The translations under genes were made by a program, and so were the position numbers. The notes under the pieces are model-generated. The model searched no databases. It was given only the letters and a program-made list of their open reading frames with translations, and was not told where the DNA came from. Below, one piece after another: positions 1 to 5,909 of a stretch of 11,055 bases of DNA (its first letter is position 1; every line of letters begins with the position of its first letter). The DNA is taken from NCBI GenBank assembly GCA_963589425.1, contig CAVAKZ010000059.1:1-11055 (forward strand), written 5' to 3'. The DNA is from CAKRJP01 sp963589425 (lineage in GTDB: Bacteria; Bacillota; Clostridia; Lachnospirales; Lachnospiraceae).

Positions 1-261
1 ATTGTTGGTGCTGCCCTAGCAATTTCTAATGGCCTGCGAATTTGGATCCAATACAAAAATCCTGCATTAGCACTGGTGATTGCAGCTTCCTTAATCTGTA
101 CCGTAATTGTTTCCAAATTGATAGGATGCATTTTGCCCTTAATGGCAAAGAAACTGCACTTAGATCCAGCCATTATGGCTTCCCCTTTAATCACCACCTT
201 AGTAGATACTTTCTCTATCCTTATCTACTTTAATATTGCAACAAAACTTTTCCAATTATAA
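1..261 (+). CDS. mgtE: Magnesium transporter MgtE, C-terminal fragment (cut by window edge)
   Basis: Frame 1 is open from the first base and ends with TAA at 259-261, giving the last 86 residues of a longer protein. The fragment is hydrophobic, with segments near residues 22-45 and 60-82. It carries the motif LDPAIMASPLITTLVDTFS followed by LIYF, which is typical of the end of the MgtE membrane domain; the P-A-I-M-A-S-P stretch lies in the Mg2+ pore region. MgtE proteins are homodimeric Mg2+ channels/transporters of the inner membrane, gated by cytoplasmic N and CBS domains that would lie upstream of this window. A strong terminator 12 bases downstream ends the unit. Nothing can be said about its promoter or start. 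The family call is firm, but whether the upstream part is intact cannot be seen. Confidence 0.9.
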   Translation: MVGAALAISNGLRIWIQYKNPALALVIAASLICTVIVSKLIGCILPLMAKKLHLDPAIMASPLITTLVDTFSILIYFNIATKLFQL

Positions 262-272
262 AAGTATTCAAG

Positions 273-324
273 AAAGATCTATCGTAGCAGCACTTTAACT
301 TGCCACCACGATAGATCTTTTTAA
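273..324 (+). terminator. Intrinsic terminator after mgtE
   Basis: A perfect 13-bp inverted repeat pairs 273-285 (AAAGATCTATCGT) with 308-320 (ACGATAGATCTTT) across a 22-base loop. The right arm runs into a short T-tract at about 318-322. It lies 12 bases after the mgtE stop codon and fits a Rho-independent terminator. The AAAGA at the base of the left arm gives a T-run on the other strand, so it may act in both directions. Confidence 0.85.
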
Positions 325-483
325 TTACATCTTTTATCATTTTTATAACTTAGAAACAGCTCTGTTTCACAAACTTCTCTAAAATAAGAATCCAGTTTTT
401 ATCTTTTTATTCATCTTCCACAACGATTTAATTATATATAATTATTTTCTATGGATATCATCCAATTTTCCTATGTTAAGTTA
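325..483. other. AT-rich intergenic stretch, no gene seen
   Basis: I see no credible coding frame between the mgtE terminator and the next promoter. It contains a tight 7-bp palindrome, GAAACAG/CTGTTTC (353-368, 2-base centre), and a self-complementary A/T run around 428-445. Neither has a partner or a tail that would assign it a role. Confidence 0.5.
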
Positions 484-512
484 TTGACAGACCCAAGTCA
501 CTCTTCTATATT
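484..512 (+). promoter_or_regulatory. Sigma-A-type promoter of the TauE/SafE permease
   Basis: The -35 box TTGACA (484-489) matches consensus exactly. It is separated by 17 bases from TATATT (507-512), which matches TATAAT at 5 of 6 positions. A start site near 519 would give a leader of roughly 120 bases before the ATG at 642, unusually long for a simple permease gene. Confidence 0.75.
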
Positions 513-531
513 TAACTTATTGAGAATTTAC

Positions 532-584
532 AGATCCAATGTAAGAGATCAAGATAATATTTTTTCCTACAAGCATTGGAATCT
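532..584 (+). promoter_or_regulatory. Leader hairpin in the permease 5' UTR
   Basis: AGATCCAATG (532-541) can pair with CATTGGAATCT (574-584) with one bulged A, giving a 10-bp helix around a loop of about 32 bases. It falls within the predicted transcript and about 40 bases before the Shine-Dalgarno at 626-633. There is no T-tract right after it, so it is not an obvious terminator. I do not recognise it as a known riboswitch. The role is unknown, and chance pairing in AT-rich DNA is possible. Confidence 0.4.
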
Positions 585-641
585 ACAGCAAATGCATGTG
601 AAATATAACTATTGAAATATTATATAAGGAGGGATTTACCT

Positions 642-1541
642 ATGTCTAATTTCAAAGATTTTTTTAACATCACAAACATTTTAAAAGCAGCTATTATTGT
701 TTACGCTCTTATTTTTTTGGTCTATTTTATAAAAGATTGTCTTGCACATAAGGAGGACTTCAAAAAAAAGGATCGTAAAGTTATCACTCTACTCCTCATC
801 GGCTGTATTACCAACTTCCTAGATACCTTAGGAATTGGTAGTTTCGCCACCACTCAAGCAAGTTTTAAATTTACAAAGTCCAGTCCTGATGACATAATGC
901 CAGGAACCTTAAATGTTGGAGATTGCATCCCCGTTATTTCTGAATTTGTTTTATTTTTAGGTTTGATTCAGGTAGATTCTGTAACCTTAGTAGCAATGAT
1001 TGCCGCAGCGATTGCAGGCGCCCTGGTAGGTGCGCGGATTGTATCAGGCTGGCCGATTAAAACTGTCCGCATCGCCCTAGGTACTGCCCTTTTGTTTATG
1101 GCATTTTCCATGGCTTGCCGATTAATGGAGATTGGGCCTTTCGGATCTGTAGGAACTGCTACTGGATTGTATGGATTTAAGTTAGTAATTGCCGTTTGCG
1201 TCAACTTTATTTTAGGTGCATTAATGACTATTGGAGCTGGTCTTTACACCCCTTGCATCGCTCTTTGCAGCGCCTTAGGTTTGAATGTAAAGATTGCCTT
1301 TCCTGTAATGTTTGGATCTTGCTCTTTTCTCATGCCCTCTTGCGGTTTCGAATTTATCAAGAACGGACGTTATGACCGACTTGCAGCTGCATGCCTTACA
1401 GGCGGCGGTGTAGTAGGAGTTGCCCTGGCTTTCTTCATTGTAAAGAGCCTACCACTTACTGTCCTAACCTGGTTAATCATCGTAGTAATGCTGATTACTG
1501 CTGCAACCTTCTATAAGGATGCCTTTAAAAAAGAAGCCTAA
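642..1541 (+). CDS. TauE/SafE-family membrane permease
   Basis: This 299-residue polytopic protein has about eight hydrophobic segments (roughly 13-30, 46-64, 96-110, 113-135, 141-160, 177-200, 218-232, 247-290). Family-like features are the GIGSFATTQASF stretch (64-75), the GARIVSG turn before a basic residue (130-136), and the repeat-like glycine/cysteine-rich GLYTPCIALCSALGLNVK (200-217). TauE/SafE proteins are inner-membrane permeases, proposed to export sulfite, sulfoacetate or other organosulfur or organic anions; the substrate here cannot be read from sequence. The start is the ATG at 642, because AAGGAGGG (626-633) sits 8 bases before it; an in-frame TTG at 612 lies upstream of that site. 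The gene stands alone with its own promoter, long leader and terminator, so it is probably a single-gene unit. The family is fairly secure; the substrate is unknown. Confidence 0.85.
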   Translation: MSNFKDFFNITNILKAAIIVYALIFLVYFIKDCLAHKEDFKKKDRKVITLLLIGCITNFLDTLGIGSFATTQASFKFTKSSPDDIMPGTLNVGDCIPVISEFVLFLGLIQVDSVTLVAMIAAAIAGALVGARIVSGWPIKTVRIALGTALLFMAFSMACRLMEIGPFGSVGTATGLYGFKLVIAVCVNFILGALMTIGAGLYTPCIALCSALGLNVKIAFPVMFGSCSFLMPSCGFEFIKNGRYDRLAAACLTGGGVVGVALAFFIVKSLPLTVLTWLIIVVMLITAATFYKDAFKKEA

Positions 1542-1562
1542 CTTACAAGATTATAAAAAATC

Positions 1563-1599
1563 AAAGGATCTGAGATTTATTAAAATCTCAGATCCTTTT
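1563..1599. terminator. Bidirectional terminator between the permease and eamA
   Basis: A perfect 16-bp stem pairs AAAGGATCTGAGATTT (1563-1578) with its complement at 1583-1598, closed by a 4-base loop (ATTA). The plus-strand product ends in CCTTTTC. The minus-strand product runs into TTTGATTTTTTAT, a better U-tract. It sits 21 bases after the permease stop and 13 bases beyond the eamA stop, so it serves both converging genes. Confidence 0.93.
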
Positions 1600-1611
1600 C
1601 ATATATATATC

Positions 1612-2496
1612 CTACGCATTCCCAATATTTAACACAAATAAAGTTGATAGAACCAGGCCAAAACCCAATAAATCAATAGCCGGAAAAGACGTTCCAAGAA
1701 ACAAAGCTGCTACCAAGGTTGCCGCCACTGGCTCAACACTAGACAGAAGACCCGCATAGACTCCTCCAGCACATTTCACCGCTGACAAATAAAGCACAAA
1801 CGGAAGGATAGTTCCAACTATAGTAATGACCATATACCCCACAAAAACTACTGCATCCACCTCTACCTTTATATGCCAAGGGCGGAAAATAAAACCCAAA
1901 ACCACGCCTCCTATTAGCATAGCCCAGCCGCAAACTGTCTCAGATGGATATTTTTTAAGCAAAGGTCCCGGAAGAACTCCATAAAACGAAGTTGCTATTG
2001 CCAGGGCCATGCCATAGATTAATCCCATTTTCGAAATACTAAGGCCATGAATATTTCCCTGAGTTGCCACAAGGAAAATTCCTACTATAGAACAAGACAC
2101 AGCAATTATTTCCTTTATCTTAGGAAGAGTCTGATAAGCCATACCATAAAACACCAACAGCAATGCGGGATTCAAATATTGGAAGATAGTCGCAATTCCT
2201 GCATTGGTCTCCTGGATTGCCGCAAAAAAAGTATATTGCATACCCATCATTCCCAAAATACCTACGGCAAACAATCGCAAGACATCCTTTTTATCTCCAA
2301 AAATTTCAAGTATATTTTGCTTCTTTATAATAGCCGCATAAAAAAGTAGAAGCACTCCTGCAAACAGCATCCTACAGGGTACAAGCCATTGTGACACAAT
2401 CCCCTTTGTGTCAAATAAATACTGGGCGATTGGGCTGGTGCATCCCCATGCCAATCCAGCTCCAAAAGCCGCCAATAATCCTTTTTTCCTCTCCAT
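1612..2496 (-). CDS. EamA/DMT-superfamily transporter
   Basis: This 294-residue protein has about ten membrane segments in two EamA repeats (about 7-145 and 157-290). The first shows GAGLAWGCTSPIAQ (12-25) and IFQYLNPALLLVFYG (104-118); the second shows the diagnostic LLSSVEPVAATLVAALFLG (250-268). Members of the 10-TM drug/metabolite transporter superfamily export or exchange amino acids, nucleotides or other metabolites across the inner membrane; no substrate can be assigned. The second-repeat motif ends LGTS where many members have LGE. The ATG at 2496 begins a typical MERKKG positive-inside N-terminus. The upstream site is weak: GGGGA at 2513-2509, 12 bases away. It follows the phosphodiesterase by 43 bases with no terminator between, so cotranscription, and perhaps translational dependence on the upstream gene, is likely. 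Confidence 0.9.
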   Translation of the reverse strand: MERKKGLLAAFGAGLAWGCTSPIAQYLFDTKGIVSQWLVPCRMLFAGVLLLFYAAIIKKQNILEIFGDKKDVLRLFAVGILGMMGMQYTFFAAIQETNAGIATIFQYLNPALLLVFYGMAYQTLPKIKEIIAVSCSIVGIFLVATQGNIHGLSISKMGLIYGMALAIATSFYGVLPGPLLKKYPSETVCGWAMLIGGVVLGFIFRPWHIKVEVDAVVFVGYMVITIVGTILPFVLYLSAVKCAGGVYAGLLSSVEPVAATLVAALFLGTSFPAIDLLGFGLVLSTLFVLNIGNA

Positions 2497-2539
2497 GATT
2501 GTTCGATTTCCCCAAATTTCAATGTAATATCAAAGTAAG

Positions 2540-4414
2540 TCAGTTGCCATTTTTTATTTGATCTACTCCATCAACCAACATCTGTTCAAAATCAGATTTC
2601 TGGCTTAAAACCGTCTGCACCATCTCTACATCTCCGGTGATAATATCATCCACTCCATAGTCTCTCACCTTTTCGGCATCGCTTTCCCTATCTATGGTCC
2701 AAACAGACACCTTTTTCCCCAGGGCATGCAAGGCACTTACCATATTTTGACTGACAAAGGTCGCCTCCACACTAAAGAAATCTGCATTTTCAAGGCCATA
2801 GTAATTTCCCACTCCTACTGCTAAGATATAACCACATTGAATGCTATCATCTACTTCCTTAACCTTCCCCAAGCTTTCATAGTTAAGCGAAGTCACCGTA
2901 CAATCATCCACCCAATCATTATCTACAATTAAGCGAGCCACCTTCTCCTCCAAATCCGGAGTCTCGCTGCTGGGTTTGATTTCAATATTCAAGCGAATTT
3001 TTCCTTTACAAAGATCCATCACTTCCTGCAAGCTAGGAATCCTTGTGCCTTTAAATTCTTTCCCAAAGAAGCTTCCTGCATCCAGTTTTTTCACCTCATC
3101 ATATGTGAGATCATAGATATTGGCATTCTTCCCTGTAGTTCGCTTTAAATTGGTATCGTGGGTTAACATTACCACCCCATCTTTGGTGAGTTGGACATCC
3201 AGCTCCGCACAATCCGCCCCCGCATCAATAGCCGCTTCAAAGGAAGGCAGGGTATTTTCCGGAGCCACTGCAGAATACCCTCTGTGGCTTGTTACCATAA
3301 TTTTAGGATTGGTATACTCTACAATCGCTTCATTAATTGCAGGAGAATAAAATGCTGCCGAAGATATCATCCCAAAAAACAAGGCCACGATCAGACAGGT
3401 AACAAGGATAAAAATCCGTCCACCCTTCCGGTAGTTTTTATTCTTCTGGGTAAGTTCAAAAACCGCCTCTTTCCTCCTTTCTACCTGCTGATAATAAATT
3501 CCACTTAAGAAAGCAAATATGGATAGCATCATGATGCAGCCGATTAAAAATCCACCAAACGGAGCACCTACAATCCCCCAGGTTCTCCATAGCGCCAGCA
3601 TCACTTCCTTATTTCGAAGCCCTATTAGAAGCAAGGCAACAAAACCTAAAATAACAGGAAAGAACAAGAAGGCTATCATAATGCAGCTGCACCGAATACT
3701 CCATCGAAGCAAGATCCAAACCTTCCTAATTGGATGGTCTTTGATCCATTTCACGCTGCATTTGCGGGCCTCTACAAAATCCTTTCCCCCAAGAATAAAA
3801 TAATGTAGACTAAGGATCCATACTAAAACAAGAAGCATAGCTAAAAGAGTTACCAGTCCGTACAAAAGCTTTGTGGCAAGGTGATCTTCTATGGCCTCTG
3901 CAATGTATTCCGGCACCTGTATTTTGTCAATATAATTAGAACTCAAAAAAAGGTTGGTAAGGGGAATCAATACCGCAACGTAAACAAAAACCAGCCAATT
4001 TCTTGGATACAAGGCTTTTTTTATGCAAGTGGCACTCCGTTTTAACAAAGGAAGCAGGCGAATACTCTCTCCCCGATAGGCACAATCCAGGCCATTTAAT
4101 ATCAGTGAGAATTCATACAAGGTCCACCAGGCAATTCCTATGGCAATTAATACAAGGGCCAAGAAAATACTAGGGGCTCTAAAAACACTTTTCATTGTAT
4201 CTGTAGTTACATAGCCCTTAGGCGAAAGCCAAAGGGCAAAGGCCCATAATTTTTGAAAAGCCGGCATTATAATCAAATAGGAAATAAGCAAATAGATTAT
4301 CTGGGTTTGCAAAAGGCTGTATCGCACCCGCCCCAGAAGTCCTCGCGCAATTTTTTTATTATATTTATAATCGCTAAGTTTCTTTTTTTCTTTTTTCTCT
4401 TCCTTTTTATCCAT
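2540..4414 (-). CDS. Membrane-anchored glycerophosphodiester phosphodiesterase
   Basis: The 624-residue protein hydrolyses glycerophosphodiesters to glycerol-3-phosphate and an alcohol. Residues 1-24 are very lysine-rich and cytoplasmic. Residues 35-355 hold about seven hydrophobic segments resembling the membrane domain fused to some Firmicute GDPDs. The C-terminal third (about 370-605) is a GDPD TIM-barrel with the catalytic set visible: HRG at 377-379, PENT at 385-388, the metal-binding pair in AELDVQLTKDG (E404, D406), THD with H419, and EIK at 478-480. The late VWTID motif and a GVDDIITGD ending complete the family pattern. After the last helix the catalytic domain is predicted outside the membrane, so lipid-derived or wall-associated glycerophosphodiesters are plausible substrates (inference). 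The start ATG has GAGGGATG at 4426-4419, a good Shine-Dalgarno. It heads a probable operon with the EamA transporter. All active-site motifs seem intact. Confidence 0.93.
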   Translation of the reverse strand: MDKKEEKKEKKKLSDYKYNKKIARGLLGRVRYSLLQTQIIYLLISYLIIMPAFQKLWAFALWLSPKGYVTTDTMKSVFRAPSIFLALVLIAIGIAWWTLYEFSLILNGLDCAYRGESIRLLPLLKRSATCIKKALYPRNWLVFVYVAVLIPLTNLFLSSNYIDKIQVPEYIAEAIEDHLATKLLYGLVTLLAMLLVLVWILSLHYFILGGKDFVEARKCSVKWIKDHPIRKVWILLRWSIRCSCIMIAFLFFPVILGFVALLLIGLRNKEVMLALWRTWGIVGAPFGGFLIGCIMMLSIFAFLSGIYYQQVERRKEAVFELTQKNKNYRKGGRIFILVTCLIVALFFGMISSAAFYSPAINEAIVEYTNPKIMVTSHRGYSAVAPENTLPSFEAAIDAGADCAELDVQLTKDGVVMLTHDTNLKRTTGKNANIYDLTYDEVKKLDAGSFFGKEFKGTRIPSLQEVMDLCKGKIRLNIEIKPSSETPDLEEKVARLIVDNDWVDDCTVTSLNYESLGKVKEVDDSIQCGYILAVGVGNYYGLENADFFSVEATFVSQNMVSALHALGKKVSVWTIDRESDAEKVRDYGVDDIITGDVEMVQTVLSQKSDFEQMLVDGVDQIKNGN

Positions 4415-4453
4415 AAATCATCCCTCGTGCAGTTTCCTCTATGCAACTACTAT

Positions 4454-4482
4454 ATTTTAGCATTTTCCATGTAAAATCGCAA
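4454..4482 (-). promoter_or_regulatory. Promoter of the phosphodiesterase-eamA operon
   Basis: Read on the minus strand, TTGCGA (4482-4477) lies 17 bases before TAAAAT (4459-4454), and TG-N immediately precedes the latter, an extended -10. This places the start site near 4447, about 33 bases before the phosphodiesterase ATG. The strong -10 with TG compensates for the 4-of-6 -35 box. Confidence 0.6.
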
Positions 4483-4500
4483 TCAACCAGACTTCATCTC

Positions 4501-4529
4501 TTGACTTTTTGTAACTGCATGTTTAGGAT
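4501..4529 (+). promoter_or_regulatory. Promoter of the TPP riboswitch-thiT unit
   Basis: TTGACT (4501-4506) is separated by 17 bases from TAGGAT (4524-4529). The predicted start, near 4536, is about 20 bases before the riboswitch begins. It diverges from the phosphodiesterase promoter, with about 18 bases between the two -35 boxes. Confidence 0.6.
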
Positions 4530-4555
4530 AGACATAGACAATTAAGATGATTGAT

Positions 4556-4638
4556 AACAAGGGGAGCCAATGGCTGAGAGGAAGTTTTTACTTCGACCCA
4601 CAACCTGATTTGGATAATGCCAACGTAGGGATGCTGTT
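4556..4638 (+). promoter_or_regulatory. TPP riboswitch (THI element)
   Basis: The conserved THI-box core is plain. GGGGAGCC (4561-4568) pairs as helix P2, AGCC/GGCT, and is followed by CTGAGA (4574-4579). A variable P3 hairpin GAAGT/ACTTC (4581-4594) comes next, then ACCTGAT (4603-4609), TGGATAATGCCA (4611-4622) and CGTAGGGA (4624-4631). Flanking AACA (4556-4559) and TGTT (4635-4638) can close P1. The aptamer binds thiamine pyrophosphate and normally lowers expression of the gene below. Downstream, TCAAATATTTGA (4643-4654) followed by CCCTTTTTG could act as a weak terminator, and the Shine-Dalgarno at 4680-4687 could be sequestered. I cannot tell transcriptional from translational control by eye. 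Confidence 0.96.
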
Positions 4639-4693
4639 TTGATCAAATATTTGACCCTTTTTGTTTTCAATCTGAAGATAAGGAGGTTTTTTT

Positions 4694-5359
4694 ATGTCTA
4701 TTTTTGTAACTTCAGAGGGAGGTCTTACCACTGCAGGATATGTCATCAGTATTATAGCAGGAATCCTTTTATTTTTGGTGGCGGTATATTTCGCCGGAAA
4801 ACATTCGAAAACCAGGAAGCTTTCTACCAAGCAATTGGTATTTGCTGCTATGGGAATCGCCCTGGCCTTTGTCACATCCTATATTAAGATTTTCTCCCTG
4901 CCTTGGGGTGGAAGTGTAACCTTATGTAGTATGCTTTTTATTGTTTTAATTGCCAACTGGTACGGTGTACAGACCGGCATCCTTGTAGGTCTTGCCTACG
5001 GTATTTTACAGTTCCTTCAGGAGCCTTATGTACTATCCTTCTTCCAAGTATGCTGTGACTATATCTTTGCCTTTGCATCCCTAGGAGTGGCAGGTTTTTT
5101 TGCCGGCAAAAACAAAGGACTCTTAAAGGGTTACATTGCGGCAGTCATCGCCAGAGGATTTTTCCATTCCCTAGGCGGATATCTCTACTGGATGAGCTAT
5201 ATGCCGGACAATTTTCCAAAGTCTCTCACAGCAGTTTATCCGATTGTATATAACTACAGTTATTTGCTGGCAGAAGGAATTATTACGGTGATTCTCTTAT
5301 GTATCCCGGCAGTTTCTAAGGCTCTTGACAGTGTTGGAAAAATGGCTACTGAAGATTAA
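4694..5359 (+). CDS. thiT: ThiT, substrate-binding S-component of an ECF thiamine transporter
   Basis: This 221-residue integral membrane protein captures thiamine and works with a shared ECF module (EcfA, EcfA', EcfT), which is not encoded in this window. Membrane segments lie near 14-34, 47-65, 77-100, 119-137, 145-160 and 186-206. It has the ThiT landmarks: GGSVTLCSMLFIVLIANWYG (72-91), QEPY (109-112), H158 with W166 eight residues on, and Y182/N187 five apart. These spacings match the thiamine-binding E, Y, H, W, Y and N residues of characterised ThiT as I recall them. The first helix precedes the usual core (KLSTKQLVFAAMGIALA, 42-58), making the protein longer than the roughly 180-190 residues of compact ThiT. 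AAGGAGGT (4680-4687) fixes the ATG start. The TPP riboswitch just upstream independently supports the thiamine role. Confidence 0.95.
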   Translation: MSIFVTSEGGLTTAGYVISIIAGILLFLVAVYFAGKHSKTRKLSTKQLVFAAMGIALAFVTSYIKIFSLPWGGSVTLCSMLFIVLIANWYGVQTGILVGLAYGILQFLQEPYVLSFFQVCCDYIFAFASLGVAGFFAGKNKGLLKGYIAAVIARGFFHSLGGYLYWMSYMPDNFPKSLTAVYPIVYNYSYLLAEGIITVILLCIPAVSKALDSVGKMATED

Positions 5360-5485
5360 GTTTTCATTATTAGATTTTTAGCAAAAAACAAACATCTGTT
5401 AAAAGAAGATAAATTTTTATTTTTTTACTGCTAAAACAGTGTCAAGATTCTTTTTATTTTCTAGTCATAATAAAAAATACATGCT

Positions 5486-5559
5486 ATCCTCCAAGCCGTA
5501 GAGTCAGAAGGCATCCTTCACAGCATTTCGACTCTTACAATATTTTTAGACTGGAGGAT
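5486..5559 (+). promoter_or_regulatory. Structured leader that can occlude the small gene's Shine-Dalgarno
   Basis: Three nested helices can form. The outer one pairs ATCCTCCA (5486-5493) with TGGAGGAT (5552-5559). The middle one pairs GTA-GAGTC (5498-5505) with GACTCTTAC (5530-5538), with one bulged T. An apical hairpin pairs GAAGG (5507-5511) with CCTTC (5515-5519) around a 3-base loop. The right arm of the outer helix contains GGAGG (5553-5557), the ribosome site 7 bases before the ATG at 5565, so the fold would block translation. I do not recognise it as a named riboswitch. It could be a ligand-, protein- or temperature-sensing leader, or the self-inhibiting mRNA fold common in type I toxins. 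The pairing is seen directly; the function is inferred. Confidence 0.6.
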
Positions 5560-5564
5560 CTGTT

Positions 5565-5702
5565 ATGCTTAGTTATATTATGATTGTAATCATGGGACTG
5601 CTTGGAGGAATTCCAACTCTGGTTCTGACTCTGGGAATTCCGGTAGTTATTATCTGGAAATTTTATCGCAAGCTTCGTTTCGGATACACCATGTACCAAT
5701 AG
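5565..5702 (+). CDS. Small 45-residue membrane protein, unknown function
   Basis: ATG at 5565 with GGAGGA seven bases upstream opens a frame ending in TAG at 5700-5702. The product begins MLSYIMIVIMGLLGG. It has a hydrophobic stretch from about 4 to 31, broken by two Gly-Ile-Pro motifs (15-17 and 24-26), and then a basic aromatic tail, WKFYRKLRFGYTMYQ (31-45). One membrane span or a re-entrant hairpin with a cytoplasmic basic tail is the simplest reading. A good ribosome site, a structured leader and a terminator 44 bases after the stop argue for a real, separately controlled gene. I do not recognise the family. Its place just before a KdpD-like kinase invites comparison with small accessory proteins of transporters or sensors (KdpF is shorter and does not match). 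A type I toxin is another possibility, though I see no clear antisense promoter. Confidence 0.72.
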   Translation: MLSYIMIVIMGLLGGIPTLVLTLGIPVVIIWKFYRKLRFGYTMYQ

Positions 5703-5745
5703 AAGAATAAAAGCAAGCTTATTTCTTTATAAAATATAGCATTTT

Positions 5746-5788
5746 AGCCGAATCACCAAAAGAGTCCTTCTGGAGATTCGGCTTTTTG
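5746..5788 (+). terminator. Intrinsic terminator after the small membrane protein
   Basis: AGCCGAATC (5746-5754) pairs perfectly with GATTCGGCT (5775-5783), with extra CCA/TGG pairing inside, and is followed directly by TTTTTG. It insulates the small gene from the kinase-regulator operon that starts about 120 bases later. Confidence 0.9.
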
Positions 5789-5909
5789 TCTTTTAACACT
5801 TTCTTAGCGCCTTTCTTCTTATTTATATGTTAAACTGTAACTACTTAAGGCTACAAGACTCTTTATCTAAGGATGAATGCTTAAATAGCCTAGGAAGGAC
5901 AGGAAATTT

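Noticed and set aside
353..368. GAAACAG/CTGTTTC palindrome as a terminator or operator.
   Set aside because: It has a 2-base loop, no T-tract, and no promoter or gene close enough to give it a role.
612..641. Upstream in-frame TTG start for the TauE/SafE permease, adding 10 residues.
   Set aside because: The AAGGAGGG ribosome site lies inside this extension and is ideally spaced for the ATG at 642. Nothing resembling a ribosome site precedes the TTG.
4588..4875. A 95-codon minus-strand frame across the riboswitch and the start of thiT.
   Set aside because: It lies antisense to the clear TPP aptamer and thiT, and its product is low-complexity with no recognisable features.
5375..5440. TTTTAGCA/TGCTAAAA pair and a nearby ACTG/CAGT hairpin after thiT, as its terminator.
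   Set aside because: The arms are short and A/T-rich, the first loop is about 45 bases, and no T-run follows either stem. I see no convincing thiT terminator.
5481..5501. Tiny reading frame (Met plus five codons) at the start of the structured leader, as a possible leader peptide.
   Set aside because: There is no ribosome site before it, and its bases are explained by the outer helix that pairs with the Shine-Dalgarno.
5700..5790. Antisense RNA promoter facing the small membrane gene, which would mark a type I toxin-antitoxin pair.
   Set aside because: The best minus-strand candidate (a TTGGTG with a TATTTT 17 bases on) matches consensus poorly, so the toxin idea is kept only as a possibility.
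5844..5891. Leader hairpin AGGCTA/TAGCCT upstream of the kinase gene.
   Set aside because: Only 6 bp with a loop of about 32 bases; too weak to call.
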